A DNA stretch of 64,000 nt. It comes from Sphingomonas sp. IW22. GTDB taxonomy: Bacteria; Pseudomonadota; Alphaproteobacteria; Sphingomonadales; Sphingomonadaceae. The DNA is taken from positions 1 to 64,000 of the forward strand of contig NZ_JBGGWB010000001.1 of assembly GCF_041321155.1 (NCBI RefSeq), read 5' to 3'. Made by a program: the position numbers and the translations under genes. Numbering within the stretch: position 1 is the stretch's first letter; each line of letters opens with the position of its first letter. This document shows positions 28,250 to 37,686 of this stretch, piece after piece. The notes beneath the pieces were generated by a model. It made no database searches. It had not been told where the DNA came from and saw only the letters and a list, made by a program, of their open reading frames with translations.

Positions 28250-29510
28250 GACCGCAGCCCCCGAACGCGCGCCTACCGACTGGCGCGGCACGGCGATGCA
28301 ACGCCGTATCCGTCGGCGCTATGCGGCCGAACGGCGCTTTCGGCTGCTGGGCTTGGCGGCGGTCACCCTGTCGGCTGCGTTTCTGGCGTTTTTGCTGTGG
28401 ACGATGATGTCGAACGGCATCGCCGGTTTCAGCCGGACCGAGGTTCGCCTGCCGCTGGATTTCCCGGCCATTGCCCTGGATGTGGAACCGGCGCAGCTGA
28501 GCCGCGCGGGCGCCGATCTGGCGCTGGCTGGTGCCGGGCTTCAGAACGCCGTGGGTGCTGCCGCCGTGCAGGCCTTTGGCGAAGATGGCGAGCGTGTCAT
28601 CGCCGAGAGCGCGTGGGTCACGGTACGCGAAGCGATCAAGAGCGACCCCGACATGCTGACGCGCCGGACCGTCATCACCGTCCCCGCCTCAGCCGATGTG
28701 CATGAAGCCGCGACCGACGCGGGTAGCGCGGAGGCGGAAGCCATGGTCGCACAGCTCGACCGTGCGGGCGCGCTGACCAGCGGTTTCAACTGGACGTTCC
28801 TGACCGGGGCGGATTCGACCGATCCGTCGGGGGCCGGCATCTGGGGTGCACTTAAGGGGTCGTTGCTGACCATGGCGGTCACGCTGGGCCTGGCGTTTCC
28901 GATCGGCGTATTGTCAGCCATCTATCTTGAAGAATATGCGCCGCGTAATCGCTGGACCGACCTGATCGAAGTGTCGATCAACAATCTGGCGGCGGTTCCG
29001 TCGATCATCTTCGGCCTTTTGGGGTTGGCGGTCTTTCTGGGCACCTTCAACATGCCGCGTTCGGCGCCGGTGGTGGGCGGTCTGACATTGGCATTGATGA
29101 TCATGCCGGTCATCGTCATCGCCGGTCGCAATGCGATCAAGGCCGTCCCGCCTTCGATCCGCGACGCGGCGCTGGGCGTCGGCGCCAGCCGGGTGCAGGT
29201 GGTGTTTCATCACGTCCTGCCGCTGGCGCTGCCCGGCATCCTGACGGGCACGATCATCGGCATGGCCCGCGCATTGGGTGAGACGGCACCGCTGCTGATG
29301 ATCGGCATGCGCGCCTTTATCGCCACGCCGCCCGGCGACCTGACCGACGCGGCCACGGTGTTGCCGGTACAGATCTTCCTCTGGTCCGATCAGGTCAGCC
29401 GCGGTTTCGTCGAAAAAACTTCCGCCGCGATCATCGTCTTGCTGGTGTTCCTGCTCGCGATGAACGCACTCGCCATTTATCTCCGCAACCGTTTCGAGAC
29501 CCGCTGGTGA
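28242..29510 (+). CDS. pstA: Phosphate ABC transporter permease PstA
   Basis: Second permease subunit (422 aa, against 296 in E. coli). After an N-terminal transmembrane helix (about 36-55) comes a predicted periplasmic insertion of roughly 140 residues (ending near residue 190, [17 protein letters not shown]). The standard permease core follows, with the EAA loop [21 protein letters not shown]. The stop overlaps the pstB start region. Confidence 0.94.
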   Translation: MNKTAAPERAPTDWRGTAMQRRIRRRYAAERRFRLLGLAAVTLSAAFLAFLLWTMMSNGIAGFSRTEVRLPLDFPAIALDVEPAQLSRAGADLALAGAGLQNAVGAAAVQAFGEDGERVIAESAWVTVREAIKSDPDMLTRRTVITVPASADVHEAATDAGSAEAEAMVAQLDRAGALTSGFNWTFLTGADSTDPSGAGIWGALKGSLLTMAVTLGLAFPIGVLSAIYLEEYAPRNRWTDLIEVSINNLAAVPSIIFGLLGLAVFLGTFNMPRSAPVVGGLTLALMIMPVIVIAGRNAIKAVPPSIRDAALGVGASRVQVVFHHVLPLALPGILTGTIIGMARALGETAPLLMIGMRAFIATPPGDLTDAATVLPVQIFLWSDQVSRGFVEKTSAAIIVLLVFLLAMNALAIYLRNRFETRW

Positions 29511-30289
29511 TGCTCAGTCCCGCTCCAACCGCCACGCCGAAAATGTCGGCGCGCAACGTCAACGTCTTCTATGGCCAGAAACAGGCCATCGACGACGTGT
29601 CGATCGATGTCGACATGGACAATGTCACCGCCTTTATCGGGCCGTCGGGCTGCGGCAAGTCGACCTTTTTGCGGACGCTGAACCGCATGAACGACACCGT
29701 TGCTTCGGCGCGGGTCGAAGGGGACATCCGGCTGGACGGCGAAGACATCTACGCCCCCGCGATGGACGTAGTGCAGCTGCGCGCCCGCGTCGGCATGGTG
29801 TTTCAGAAGCCCAACCCCTTCCCCAAGTCGATCTTCGAAAATGTCGCCTATGGCCCGCGCATCCACGGGCTTGCCACCGGCAAGGGCGACATGGACCGGA
29901 TCGTCGAACAGTCGCTGACCCGCGCGGGTTTGTGGAACGAGGTGAAGGACCGCCTGTCCGACTCCGGCACCGCGCTGTCGGGCGGGCAACAGCAACGTCT
30001 GTGCATCGCACGCGCGATTGCGGTCGATCCGGAAGTCATTCTGATGGACGAACCGTGCAGCGCGCTCGACCCGATCGCGACGGCGAAGATCGAGGAGTTG
30101 ATCCACGAACTGCGCGGCAAATACGCGATCGTCATCGTGACCCATAACATGCAGCAGGCCGCGCGCGTGTCGCAGCGCACCGCCTTTTTCCATTTGGGCA
30201 CGCTGGTCGAATATGGCGTGACGTCAGAGATCTTCACCAATCCGCGCCAGGAGCGGACCAAGGACTATATCACCGGCCGCTATGGATAA
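29510..30289 (+). CDS. pstB: Phosphate ABC transporter ATP-binding protein PstB
   Basis: ATPase of the Pst transporter. Walker [11 protein letters not shown] loop [13 protein letters not shown] (the double-proline segment is PstB-specific), signature LSGGQQQRL, Walker [13 protein letters not shown], and the switch His in VTHNMQQA. 259 aa from the ATG at 29510; a GTG three bases earlier is also possible. Confidence 0.97.
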   Translation: MLSPAPTATPKMSARNVNVFYGQKQAIDDVSIDVDMDNVTAFIGPSGCGKSTFLRTLNRMNDTVASARVEGDIRLDGEDIYAPAMDVVQLRARVGMVFQKPNPFPKSIFENVAYGPRIHGLATGKGDMDRIVEQSLTRAGLWNEVKDRLSDSGTALSGGQQQRLCIARAIAVDPEVILMDEPCSALDPIATAKIEELIHELRGKYAIVIVTHNMQQAARVSQRTAFFHLGTLVEYGVTSEIFTNPRQERTKDYITGRYG

Positions 30290-30316
30290 GCCGCGGCGCC
30301 GGTCAGGAACCACGCT

Positions 30317-30991
30317 ATGAACGAACACACGGTCAAGGTTTTCGACGACGAACTGGGCCAGCTTCGCGGTCTGGTCGCCCAGATGGGCGGACTGGCGGAA
30401 GAAGCCATCGGCAAGGCGATCGAGGCGCTGGTTCGCCACGATCTTCAAGCTGCCGCTGCGGTGGTCGAGGGCGACAAGCGCATCGACGCATTGGAGAGCG
30501 AGGTCGAGCGGCTAGCCGTCCAGCTGATCGCGCTACGCGCGCCGATGGCCGATGACCTGCGCGAAGTGCTGGCGGGGATGAAGATCGCCAATGTGCTGGA
30601 GCGCGTTGGCGATCATGCCAAGAACATCGCCAAGCGTGTGGCCGATGTCGAACATGCAAAGCACATCGAACCGCTGTCGGTTCTGCCCGCCATGGCGGGT
30701 GTCGCGGCGGACATGCTGCACGACGTGCTTGATGCCTTTGCCGCGCGCGATGCCGCGCTGGCCGAATCGATCGGGGAGCGCGACCGCGCGGTCGACGACT
30801 TCTACAACTCGATCTTCCGTGCGCTGGTCACCTTCATGATGGAGAATCCCGCCTCCATCAGCCAGGCTGCCCACCTGTTGTTCATCGCCAAGAACCTTGA
30901 GCGCATCGGTGACCAGTGCACCAACCTTGCCGAGATGGTCTATTACGCCGCGACCGGTGAGACACTGGTCGAACGCGATCGCGCCAATTGA
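30317..30991 (+). CDS. phoU: Phosphate signalling protein PhoU
   Basis: Two three-helix PhoU repeats in 224 aa, with metal-binding acidic motifs ERVGDHAKNIAKR and the second-repeat ERIGDQCTNLAE. It represses the PhoB response and modulates Pst activity when phosphate is plentiful. It sits between pstB and phoB, the standard position. The TGA stop directly precedes the phoB ribosome-binding site. Confidence 0.96.
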   Translation: MNEHTVKVFDDELGQLRGLVAQMGGLAEEAIGKAIEALVRHDLQAAAAVVEGDKRIDALESEVERLAVQLIALRAPMADDLREVLAGMKIANVLERVGDHAKNIAKRVADVEHAKHIEPLSVLPAMAGVAADMLHDVLDAFAARDAALAESIGERDRAVDDFYNSIFRALVTFMMENPASISQAAHLLFIAKNLERIGDQCTNLAEMVYYAATGETLVERDRAN

Positions 30992-30999
30992 AGGAAGCC

Positions 31000-31695
31000 A
31001 TGATGGCCCGCGTGAAAATGTTGCTGGTCGAGGACGATGCCGCGCTTGCCGAACTGCTGGCATGGCATTTCAAGCGTGAGGATTTCGAGGTCAAGCAGAC
31101 CCCGGACGGCGAAGAGGCACTGTTGCTGGCCAAGGAGGCAACGCCCGATATCGTCCTGCTCGACTGGATGGTTGAAGGCTTGTCGGGCATCGAAGTGTGC
31201 CGCCGTCTGCGCCGCATGCCCGAAACCGCCAATGTGCCGATCATCATGCTCACTGCGCGCGGCGAGGAAGAGGACCGGGTTCGCGGGCTGGAAACCGGCG
31301 CCGACGATTATGTGACCAAGCCCTTTTCACCGCGCGAGCTGGTGGCGCGCGTCGGCGCGGTGCTGCGCCGGGTCCGCCCGGCGCTGGCGGGCGAGCAGCT
31401 CACCTATTCCGACATCGAAATGGATACCGTCGGTCATAAGGTCCGGCGCGGCGGCGAGGTGATCCCGCTTGGTCCCACCGAATTCCGGCTGTTGAAGCAT
31501 TTTCTTGAGCATCCCGGCTGGGTCTTTTCGCGGGAGCGGTTGCTTGACGCGGTCTGGGGCCACGACAGCGATATCGAGAGCCGGACTGTCGACGTGCATA
31601 TCCGTCGGCTTCGCAAGGCGATCAACATCGGTGAGCGGCCCGATATTATCCGTACCGTCCGGTCAGCGGGCTATGCACTGGACGCGGGCAACTGA
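31000..31695 (+). CDS. phoB: Phosphate response regulator PhoB
   Basis: OmpR-family regulator: receiver domain with Asp55 (VLLDWM) and Lys in VTKPFS, then a winged-helix domain with GPTEFRLLKHFLEHPG and RTVDVHIRRLRKAI. 231 aa from the ATG at 31000, which follows AAGGAAG at 30991-30997; a second ATG is the next codon. The phoR kinase gene that usually accompanies phoB is absent upstream and downstream within the window. Confidence 0.95.
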   Translation: MMARVKMLLVEDDAALAELLAWHFKREDFEVKQTPDGEEALLLAKEATPDIVLLDWMVEGLSGIEVCRRLRRMPETANVPIIMLTARGEEEDRVRGLETGADDYVTKPFSPRELVARVGAVLRRVRPALAGEQLTYSDIEMDTVGHKVRRGGEVIPLGPTEFRLLKHFLEHPGWVFSRERLLDAVWGHDSDIESRTVDVHIRRLRKAINIGERPDIIRTVRSAGYALDAGN

Positions 31696-31826
31696 CCGCG
31701 ACAGAATAGCGCACCGGTGCGGTGAAGGCTGAACCGGGATCGAAACAAAGGAAACCTTCTCAAGCCCAGACGTTCATGGGGCCGAAGCGCGCGACCCCAG
31801 CGCGTTTGGTACGAGGAGAGTTCGTA

Positions 31827-32222
31827 ATGAAGCTCATCGCTTTGACCGCGGCGCTTGCCATGAGCGGCGCCGCATACGCCCAGAACATGTCGCCCCAGAC
31901 CGCCCCGGCTGGCAGCACGATGGGACAAACTCCGCCAGCGACGGCAACGCCCGCCCCGACGGCACAGCCCATGCAGGGCGACATGTCGACGCAGCAGCAG
32001 CCGATGAACGGCCAGCCGATGACCGGCACCGGTGCGACCGAGACCAAGGGCGGCTACATGCCCTCCACCCCGCCCATGTCGGGCATGGCCCAACCGGGCG
32101 CGACCGTGCGTGTCCAGCCATCGATGTCGCCCAGCCAGGCATTTCCGCCGCCAGCGCCAAAAGGTGAGTATCCGATCTGCAAAAAGGGTCAGACGGATGG
32201 CTGCCGCCAGCGCGGCGGCTGA
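31827..32222 (+). CDS. Secreted Pro/Met/Gln/Thr-rich protein of unknown function
   Basis: 131 aa with a signal peptide (MKLIALTAALAMSGAAYAQ) after a GAGGAGA ribosome-binding site at 31813-31819. The mature part is low-complexity (TAPAGSTMGQTPPATATPAP, many Met-Gln and Pro) and presumably disordered. It ends with a compact element, YPICKKGQTDGCRQRGG, whose two cysteines could pair. Similar short proteins occur in sphingomonads (from memory), function unknown. Followed by a strong terminator, so it is a monocistronic unit downstream of phoB. Confidence 0.72.
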   Translation: MKLIALTAALAMSGAAYAQNMSPQTAPAGSTMGQTPPATATPAPTAQPMQGDMSTQQQPMNGQPMTGTGATETKGGYMPSTPPMSGMAQPGATVRVQPSMSPSQAFPPPAPKGEYPICKKGQTDGCRQRGG

Positions 32223-32248
32223 TCTTTAGCTGATTAGCCAGCGAAACG

Positions 32249-32277
32249 AGGCTCCGGCGATGTCGGGGCCTCTTTTC
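32249..32277 (+). terminator. Rho-independent terminator
   Basis: GAGGCTCCG (32249-32257), a 7-nt loop, CGGGGCCTC (32265-32273, one T-G wobble) and TTTT. Ends the transcript of the secreted Pro/Met-rich protein before the SDR gene. Confidence 0.85.
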
Positions 32278-32335
32278 GTATTGGCGCCGGCCCGATAGCA
32301 ATCGTCCGGCAATCGTAACGGGAGAGACCATCGCC

Positions 32336-33232
32336 ATGAGCATCCGCTTTGACGGCCGCACCGCCATCGTTACCGGCGCGGGCAACGGGCTGGGCCGGGC
32401 CTATGCGCTGGAGCTTGCCCGGCGCGGGGCGCAGGTCGTCGTAAACGACCTGGGCGGCAGCCGTGACGGCACTGGTGCATCGGCGGCGGCGGAAGCAGTG
32501 GTGGCGGAGATCGAGGCCGAGGGCGGCGTAGCGCTCGCCAATGGCGGCGACGTGACCGATTATGTCGCGATGGCCGCGATGGTCGAACAGGCACGCGATC
32601 GGTTCGGAAGCGTCGATATTCTGATCAACAATGCCGGCGTCCTGCGTGACAAGAGCTTCGCGAATATGGACCCTTCGGATTTCGAATTCGTGCTCCGCGT
32701 CCATCTGATCGGCTCCGCCAATTGCACGAAGGCGGTGTGGGAGACGATGCGCGACCAGCGTTATGGCCGGGTGCTGATGACCGCATCGTCCAGCGGTCTT
32801 TACGGCAATTTCGGGCAGGCCAATTACGGCGCCGCCAAGCTGGGCCTGGTTGGCCTGGCACGCACGCTACATCTTGAGGGCGCCAAATATGGCATTCGTG
32901 TCAACACCATCGCACCCACGGCTGGAACGCGGATGACCGAGGACATTTTCCCGGCGGAGGCATTTGCCCGCTTCACCCCCGAAAGCGTCGCACCCGCCGC
33001 GCTTTATCTGGTGAGCGAGGATGCGCCCAGCAATGCGATCGTCGGCGCCGGTGCTGGCGTGTTCCAAGCCGCCTATCTGACCCTGACCGAGGGCGCCCGG
33101 CTGGATGGCAATGCTCTGTCGCCGGAGGGAGTGGCCGCGCACTGGCATCAGATCACAGATCGTGCGCGTGAAAAGGTGCCGCAATCGGGCATGGAGCAGG
33201 CCCACGGCATCCTGCGTCTGTTGAACGCATGA
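32336..33232 (+). CDS. SDR-family dehydrogenase, MFE-2-like hydroxyacyl-CoA dehydrogenase
   Basis: Classical short-chain dehydrogenase: nucleotide motif TGAGNGLG (13-20), NNAG at 98-101, catalytic Ser151-153 region, Tyr164 and Lys168 (QANYGAAK). The segment [16 protein letters not shown] after beta-2 is characteristic of the dehydrogenase domain of peroxisomal multifunctional enzyme 2 and related bacterial 3-hydroxyacyl-CoA dehydrogenases. Substrate probably a beta-hydroxyacyl-CoA. 298 aa. ATGA overlap with the amidotransferase gene. Confidence 0.88.
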   Translation: MSIRFDGRTAIVTGAGNGLGRAYALELARRGAQVVVNDLGGSRDGTGASAAAEAVVAEIEAEGGVALANGGDVTDYVAMAAMVEQARDRFGSVDILINNAGVLRDKSFANMDPSDFEFVLRVHLIGSANCTKAVWETMRDQRYGRVLMTASSSGLYGNFGQANYGAAKLGLVGLARTLHLEGAKYGIRVNTIAPTAGTRMTEDIFPAEAFARFTPESVAPAALYLVSEDAPSNAIVGAGAGVFQAAYLTLTEGARLDGNALSPEGVAAHWHQITDRAREKVPQSGMEQAHGILRLLNA

Positions 33233-33969
33233 CGGCCGTTTCCCAGTCACAACCGGACAAGCGCGCGCTGGTCGTGCGTCATGCCCCGTGCGAGGGCATT
33301 GCAGGCCTGCGCCAGCCGATCAAGGCGGCGGACTATTCGCTTGCGGAAGTGGCGGTCGGCAGCTCCGACTTTGCCGCCGCCGATTTTCTTGCGCCGGACC
33401 TGCTGATCCTGATGGGCGGGCCGATGGGCGTTTACGAACATGACGACAACCCATGGATTGCCGGTGAAATTCAGCGACTGACCGCGCGGCTGGCACGCAA
33501 TCTGCCGACATTTGGCGTCTGCCTGGGCGCGCAAATGATCGCCGCCGCGCTGGGGGCAAGCGTCTATCCCGGCACGGTCAAGGAGGTCGGCTTCGCGCCA
33601 ATCACGCTGACCCCGGCGGGTATCGAGTCTCCGCTTCACTATCTGGCAGACCGGGCGATACTGCACTGGCATGGCGATACGTTCGACCTGCCGGAAGGTA
33701 CGGAATTGCTGGCTTCCACCCGAAATTACACCCATCAGGCGTTCCGTCGGGGCGCCAATCTGATGGCGGTCCAGTTCCACCCGGAGATGGGTGACGATCC
33801 CTGTTTCGAGGAGTGGATGGAAGACGTCGATTATCTGAAGGAAGCGGGCACCAACCCCGCATCAATGCGCGCGGATCATGCCCGCCATGGCCCTGCGGCG
33901 GTCACGGCCGGCCGGGCGATGATGGAGGCGTGGCTGGCGGCGCTTCAGGTCCAGCCTTCCAGTACCTGA
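33229..33969 (+). CDS. Class I glutamine amidotransferase-like protein
   Basis: GATase1 fold with nucleophile Cys98 in FGVCLGAQM and His184/Glu186 in QFHPEM; the catalytic triad is complete. 246 aa, stand-alone (no synthetase domain), of the GuaA-N/YfeJ-like type. The acceptor reaction is unknown. Its 3' end overlaps the convergent dehydrogenase gene by 25 bp. The coupling to the SDR gene does not suggest a shared pathway. Confidence 0.86.
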   Translation: MTAVSQSQPDKRALVVRHAPCEGIAGLRQPIKAADYSLAEVAVGSSDFAAADFLAPDLLILMGGPMGVYEHDDNPWIAGEIQRLTARLARNLPTFGVCLGAQMIAAALGASVYPGTVKEVGFAPITLTPAGIESPLHYLADRAILHWHGDTFDLPEGTELLASTRNYTHQAFRRGANLMAVQFHPEMGDDPCFEEWMEDVDYLKEAGTNPASMRADHARHGPAAVTAGRAMMEAWLAALQVQPSST

Positions 33970-34952
33970 TCGGGCGGGCGGTGGCCGTCGGCCCATGCGC
34001 GGATGTTGGCGATCACCTTCTCCCCCGACGCGACACGCCCCTCCATTGTCGCCGAGCCCATATGCGGCGTCATCACGACATTAGGGAGCGCCAGCAGACG
34101 CGGATTGATCTCCGGCTCGAACTGCCACACATCCAGCCCGGCACCCGCCAGCCTTCCGCCCTCAAGCGCCTCGATCATCGCCGTTTCGTCGACGATCCCA
34201 CCGCGTGAGGCGTTGATCAGGTAGACATGCGACTGCAACAGACCGATCCGGCGCCGGTCGATCAGGTTGTTGCTATCGGCATTTAGCGGCGTGTGGATCG
34301 TCAGAATGTCGATCTCTCGCAGCATCGCATCCAGATCGTGGTGCCACGTCGCCGCCAGTTGCCCTTCCAGCACGGCGGGCAGGCGCCGTCGGTTGTGATA
34401 ATGGATCGACAGTCCGAACGCACGGGCACGTGCGGCAACCGCCTGTCCGATCCGACCCATGCCGACGATCCCCAGCCGTTTGCCCCCGATCCGATGCCCC
34501 AACATCGCGCACGGGCTCCAGCCAGTCCAGTTGCCCGACCGGACCAGCTTTTCGCCCTCCGCCAGACGGCGGGGCACCGACAGGATAAGCGCCATCGTCA
34601 TGTCCGCCGTGTCTTCGGTCAGGACACCCGGCGTGTTGGTGACGGTGATGCGCTGCGCCCGCGCCGCGCGCAGGTCGATATGGTTCACTCCCGCGCCATA
34701 ATTCGAGATCAGCCGAAGCCGCTCCCCACAGGCGGCGATCATCTCTGAGTCGATCACGTCGGTAACCGTGGGGACCAGCACGTCACAGTCCGCCATCGCC
34801 GCCGCCATTTCTTCCTGCGAAAAACGATGGTCGTCATCATTGGGCACAAGGTCGAACAATTCGCCCATCCGCGCAGTCACGGGATCGGGCAAGCGGCGCG
34901 TCACAATCACGCGGGGACGCTTTGGGCGGGGCGGTCGCGCAGGGTCTGCCAT
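33945..34952 (-). CDS. D-isomer-specific 2-hydroxyacid dehydrogenase (glyoxylate/hydroxypyruvate reductase type)
   Basis: NAD(P)H-dependent reductase, 335 aa. The catalytic Arg lies in NASRGGIVDE, the Glu in the following helix/loop region, and the His in VMTPHMGSAT. The Rossmann motif is LGIVGMGRIGQAVAARA. The ISNYGAGVNHID segment is typical of glyoxylate/hydroxypyruvate reductases. Start at 34952 because MADPARPPRPKRPRVIVTRR precedes the first strand; the longer in-frame extension overlaps the promoter side of the next gene. Confidence 0.9.
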   Translation of the reverse strand: MADPARPPRPKRPRVIVTRRLPDPVTARMGELFDLVPNDDDHRFSQEEMAAAMADCDVLVPTVTDVIDSEMIAACGERLRLISNYGAGVNHIDLRAARAQRITVTNTPGVLTEDTADMTMALILSVPRRLAEGEKLVRSGNWTGWSPCAMLGHRIGGKRLGIVGMGRIGQAVAARARAFGLSIHYHNRRRLPAVLEGQLAATWHHDLDAMLREIDILTIHTPLNADSNNLIDRRRIGLLQSHVYLINASRGGIVDETAMIEALEGGRLAGAGLDVWQFEPEINPRLLALPNVVMTPHMGSATMEGRVASGEKVIANIRAWADGHRPPDQVLEGWT

Positions 34953-35046
34953 ATCACATGGCTTGGCGCGCGCATTTCGGGCAGTCAACGCCATTGATGC
35001 CTGCCGCCGCTTCGCGTTACGGGGGATCTTCAACAAGGCGGGAACG

Positions 35047-35538
35047 ATGCGCAGCTTTCACCGATGGACCAGCATGATCGCCGCCAGCGCCGTGGCGTGC
35101 GCGGGATTGTCCACGATCGAAGCGCAAACGCGCAAACCGCCTTATTATGCCTCCATCGCCGCCTCCAAGGCGCGAATGCGAACGGGGCCGGGGCGCAATT
35201 ATCCCGCCAACTGGCTTTATGTCCGTGCCGACCTTCCGATCAAGGTTGTCGACATCTATCGCGACTGGCGCAAGGTTGAGGACCCGGACGGTACACAGGG
35301 CTGGATGCAGGTCGGGCTGCTTAGTGCCGCGCGCACCGCCATCGTGCATGGCGGCATCGCTGAGCTTCGCGACAGCCCCTCCACCGGCGGCGACATCGTG
35401 TGGCGCGCGGCGCCCGGCGTGGTCGGGCGGATCAGCCGGTGCGCGCGCGGCTGGTGCTATTTCGACGTCAAGGGACGCGGGGGTTTCGTCGAACAGTCGC
35501 GATTGTGGGGCGTCGATCCGGGCGAAGACCTTGATTGA
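35047..35538 (+). CDS. Secreted SH3-domain protein
   Basis: 163 aa with an N-terminal signal (MRSFHRWTSMIAASAVACAG, cleavage near STIEAQ). The mature part carries two SH3-like units: SKARMRTGPGRNYPANW with DWRKVEDPDGTQGWMQ, and a second with GIAELRDSP, GRISRCARGWCYFDVKGRGGFVEQ. The tryptophan/glycine spacing matches bacterial SH3 (SH3_4, DUF1058) proteins, which bind peptidoglycan or act as periplasmic adaptors. Cys137 and Cys141 may form a disulfide. Confidence 0.85.
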   Translation: MRSFHRWTSMIAASAVACAGLSTIEAQTRKPPYYASIAASKARMRTGPGRNYPANWLYVRADLPIKVVDIYRDWRKVEDPDGTQGWMQVGLLSAARTAIVHGGIAELRDSPSTGGDIVWRAAPGVVGRISRCARGWCYFDVKGRGGFVEQSRLWGVDPGEDLD

Positions 35539-35580
35539 GCCACGTTGGCAGCTTGATCGGATAACGATAGGCGGAGTGGC

Positions 35581-36423
35581 ATGAACGGACTTGAGACATT
35601 CGACCTCAGCAGCTTTGTGCGTTCCACGCTGGCGGAAGATCTTGGCCCCGGCACCGACGTGACGTCGCAGGCCGTCATCCCGGCCGAGGCGCGCTTTGAC
35701 GGTGTCATGGACAGCCGCGATGCGATCGTGGTCGCGGGGCTGCCCATTGCCGAGGCATTTTTTCGGGCGCTCGACCCCGACGTGACAATCGAGCGTCTGG
35801 TCGAGGACGGTGACGCGGTCCAGGCGGGAAGCGATCTGTTGCGCGTCTCCGGCAGCGCGCGCGCGCTGCTGACGGCGGAGCGTTCGGCGCTAAACACCGT
35901 GCAACATCTGTCAGGCATCGCCACCATGACCCGGCAATATGTCGACGCGATCGCGGGCACCGGCACCACCCTGCTCGACACGCGCAAGACGCTGCCGGGC
36001 CTGCGCCTGCTTGAGAAATATGCCACACGCATGGGCGGCGCGACCAATCATCGCATGGGATTGTGGGACGCCGCGATGATCAAGGACAACCACGTCGCCG
36101 TCGCGGGATCGGTCGAGGCTGCCGTGGGCCGCGCCGTCGCCGCTGGAGTCGAACGCATCATCGTCGAGGTCGACCGGCTCGACCAGATCGAACCTGCCTT
36201 GCAGGCAGGCGCAACCCATTTGCTGCTGGACAATATGGCACCGCCAATGTTGCGCGAAGCAGTGACAATGGTCGGCGGGCGCGTGCCCACTGAGGCATCG
36301 GGCGGCGTCCGGTTGGATACCATCCGCGCCATCGCCGAAACCGGCGTGACCTATGTCAGCGTGGGGCGCCTGACCCAGTCGGCGCCCGCCGCCGACATCG
36401 GCCTCGATCTGGCGCTCGCCTGA
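35581..36423 (+). CDS. nadC: Nicotinate-nucleotide diphosphorylase (carboxylating)
   Basis: Quinolinate phosphoribosyltransferase in de novo NAD synthesis (quinolinate + PRPP to NaMN). Conserved blocks: LAEDLGPGTDVTSQAV, DTRKTLPGLRLLEKYA, GGATNHRMGLWDAAMIKDNH, VDRLDQIEPAL and GGVRLDTIRAIAETGVTYVSVG. 280 aa. nadA and nadB are not in the window. A cinA/pncC-type NMN amidase elsewhere here also feeds NaMN. Confidence 0.96.
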   Translation: MNGLETFDLSSFVRSTLAEDLGPGTDVTSQAVIPAEARFDGVMDSRDAIVVAGLPIAEAFFRALDPDVTIERLVEDGDAVQAGSDLLRVSGSARALLTAERSALNTVQHLSGIATMTRQYVDAIAGTGTTLLDTRKTLPGLRLLEKYATRMGGATNHRMGLWDAAMIKDNHVAVAGSVEAAVGRAVAAGVERIIVEVDRLDQIEPALQAGATHLLLDNMAPPMLREAVTMVGGRVPTEASGGVRLDTIRAIAETGVTYVSVGRLTQSAPAADIGLDLALA

Positions 36424-36475
36424 TTGGCGACGGATTGCGGCCCGGCTATCGTCGCCAGCAACATGGGGGATTCGT

Positions 36476-36898
36476 ATGCGGCCAACATCGATAATCTGGT
36501 TTGAACGCCTGTTCCTGGCCGCGATCGTGGTCGGGCTGGTCAATTCGCTGCTGATCCTGAACGGCTTGGATGTCGCGGCGGCGGGCCAGCCGCTTAGCCC
36601 CACCGTGATGATCGGCTCGATCGTGATCGGCAACGTCATCAACCTGGCCCTGTGGTACATGGTCGCGCGGCGGGCGAGCAACGTGGCCCGCTGGATCCTG
36701 GTTGTTCTGTTCGCGCTGGGTGCGGCGTCGCTCGCCTTTTCGGTGCTGACGGGAAGCTATCCCGGCGGAATTGAAGGCGCGTTGGGCGCAGTCGCTTGGG
36801 CGCTTCAGGTGCTGGCGATCATCTGTCTCTTCCGTTCCGATACGTCGGTCTGGTTCCATGGCGAAGAAGCTGACGATCATGGGGAGATCGCCCGGTGA
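36476..36898 (+). CDS. Small membrane protein of unknown function
   Basis: 140 aa with four predicted transmembrane helices (about 12-32, 40-63, 72-92 and 99-119) and short loops; the tail is charged. No recognised family motif. It overlaps the GTG start of the RNase T2 gene by four bases, so the two are coupled. The 52-bp gap to nadC suggests it could also be part of the nadC transcript. Confidence 0.7.
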   Translation: MRPTSIIWFERLFLAAIVVGLVNSLLILNGLDVAAAGQPLSPTVMIGSIVIGNVINLALWYMVARRASNVARWILVVLFALGAASLAFSVLTGSYPGGIEGALGAVAWALQVLAIICLFRSDTSVWFHGEEADDHGEIAR

Positions 36899-37602
36899 AG
36901 CGTCTTGCGCTGTTCGCTGCGGCAACGTTGATGCCGGGCGTCGCCTCCGCCCAGGCTTATCGCTGCGCCCTTCCTGCGGAGGTGCCCACGCCGCGTGCAG
37001 AGGGCCCGACCGCGCGTGAGCCGCGGCGCGTCCTGCCGATCGGCAGCTACACCTTGGCGATCAGCTGGAGCCCGCAATTCTGCAGGGAGGCCAGCGGGCG
37101 CGCCTCGTCCCGGATGCAATGCGGCAATGGCAATCGGTTCGGCTTCACGCTCCACGGCCTGTGGCCCGACGGGCGCGGGCGGGAATGGCCGCAATATTGC
37201 CGGAGCGCCCCGGTGCTGAGCGAGCAGGTGATCCGCCGCAATCTTTGCGTCACGCCATCCGCGCAATTGCTGCAGCATGAATATGCAAAGCACGGCACCT
37301 GCATGGGCATTTCACCCGGCGCCTATTTCAATCAGGCATCGCGTTTGTTCGCCCGGCTTCGCTATCCGGATATGGAGGCGCTGTCGCGCCGCCGCGGGCT
37401 CACAGTGGGTCAGTTCAGCCAAGCGTTTGCGCGCGCCAATCCGGGCCTGTCACCGGCGATGTTTCGCGTGACCGCCAATCGCGCAGGTTGGCTGGACGAG
37501 GTGTGGCTCTGCCTCGACACGCGCTTCGGTTACCGGAACTGCCCGGCGCATCAGGGCGGCCGCGCGGCGTCGCAACGGCTGCGAATCTGGCGCGGGCGCT
37601 GA
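36895..37602 (+). CDS. Secreted ribonuclease T2 family protein
   Basis: Predicted periplasmic ribonuclease that cleaves RNA via 2',3'-cyclic phosphate. Signal peptide MKRLALFAAATLMPGVASAQ. Catalytic segment CAS I FTLHGLWPDG (His87) and CAS II HEYAKHGTC (Glu129, His133) are intact, with SWSPQFC upstream and several cysteines for disulfides. 235 aa. GTG start at 36895 overlapping the previous stop. Confidence 0.93.
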   Translation: MKRLALFAAATLMPGVASAQAYRCALPAEVPTPRAEGPTAREPRRVLPIGSYTLAISWSPQFCREASGRASSRMQCGNGNRFGFTLHGLWPDGRGREWPQYCRSAPVLSEQVIRRNLCVTPSAQLLQHEYAKHGTCMGISPGAYFNQASRLFARLRYPDMEALSRRRGLTVGQFSQAFARANPGLSPAMFRVTANRAGWLDEVWLCLDTRFGYRNCPAHQGGRAASQRLRIWRGR

Positions 37603-37644
37603 CTGGACCGTTACCTGCCCGTAATTGCAGGAACATGATCGCCC

Positions 37645-37677
37645 TACGTTCGTAGATCTGTTGATCCACATCAACAG
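37645..37677 (+). promoter_or_regulatory. Two adjacent inverted repeats in the leader of the glycine-zipper lipoprotein
   Basis: A short palindrome CTACGTTCGTAG (37644-37655) is followed by a perfect 8-bp hairpin CTGTTGAT-CCAC-ATCAACAG (37658-37677). The Shine-Dalgarno AGGAG at 37676-37680 starts inside the 3' arm, so folding would cover part of it. Confidence 0.55.
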
Positions 37678-37686
37678 GAGACGAAC

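Noticed and set aside
26984..28291. 435-codon minus-strand open frame opposite pstC
   Set aside because: The highly charged Arg/Asp/Gln/His translation is typical of the antisense of a membrane protein gene.
31710..31721. Palindrome CGCACCGGTGCG after phoB as a terminator
   Set aside because: Perfect 12-bp palindrome but no loop and no T-run; could be chance in this GC-rich sequence.
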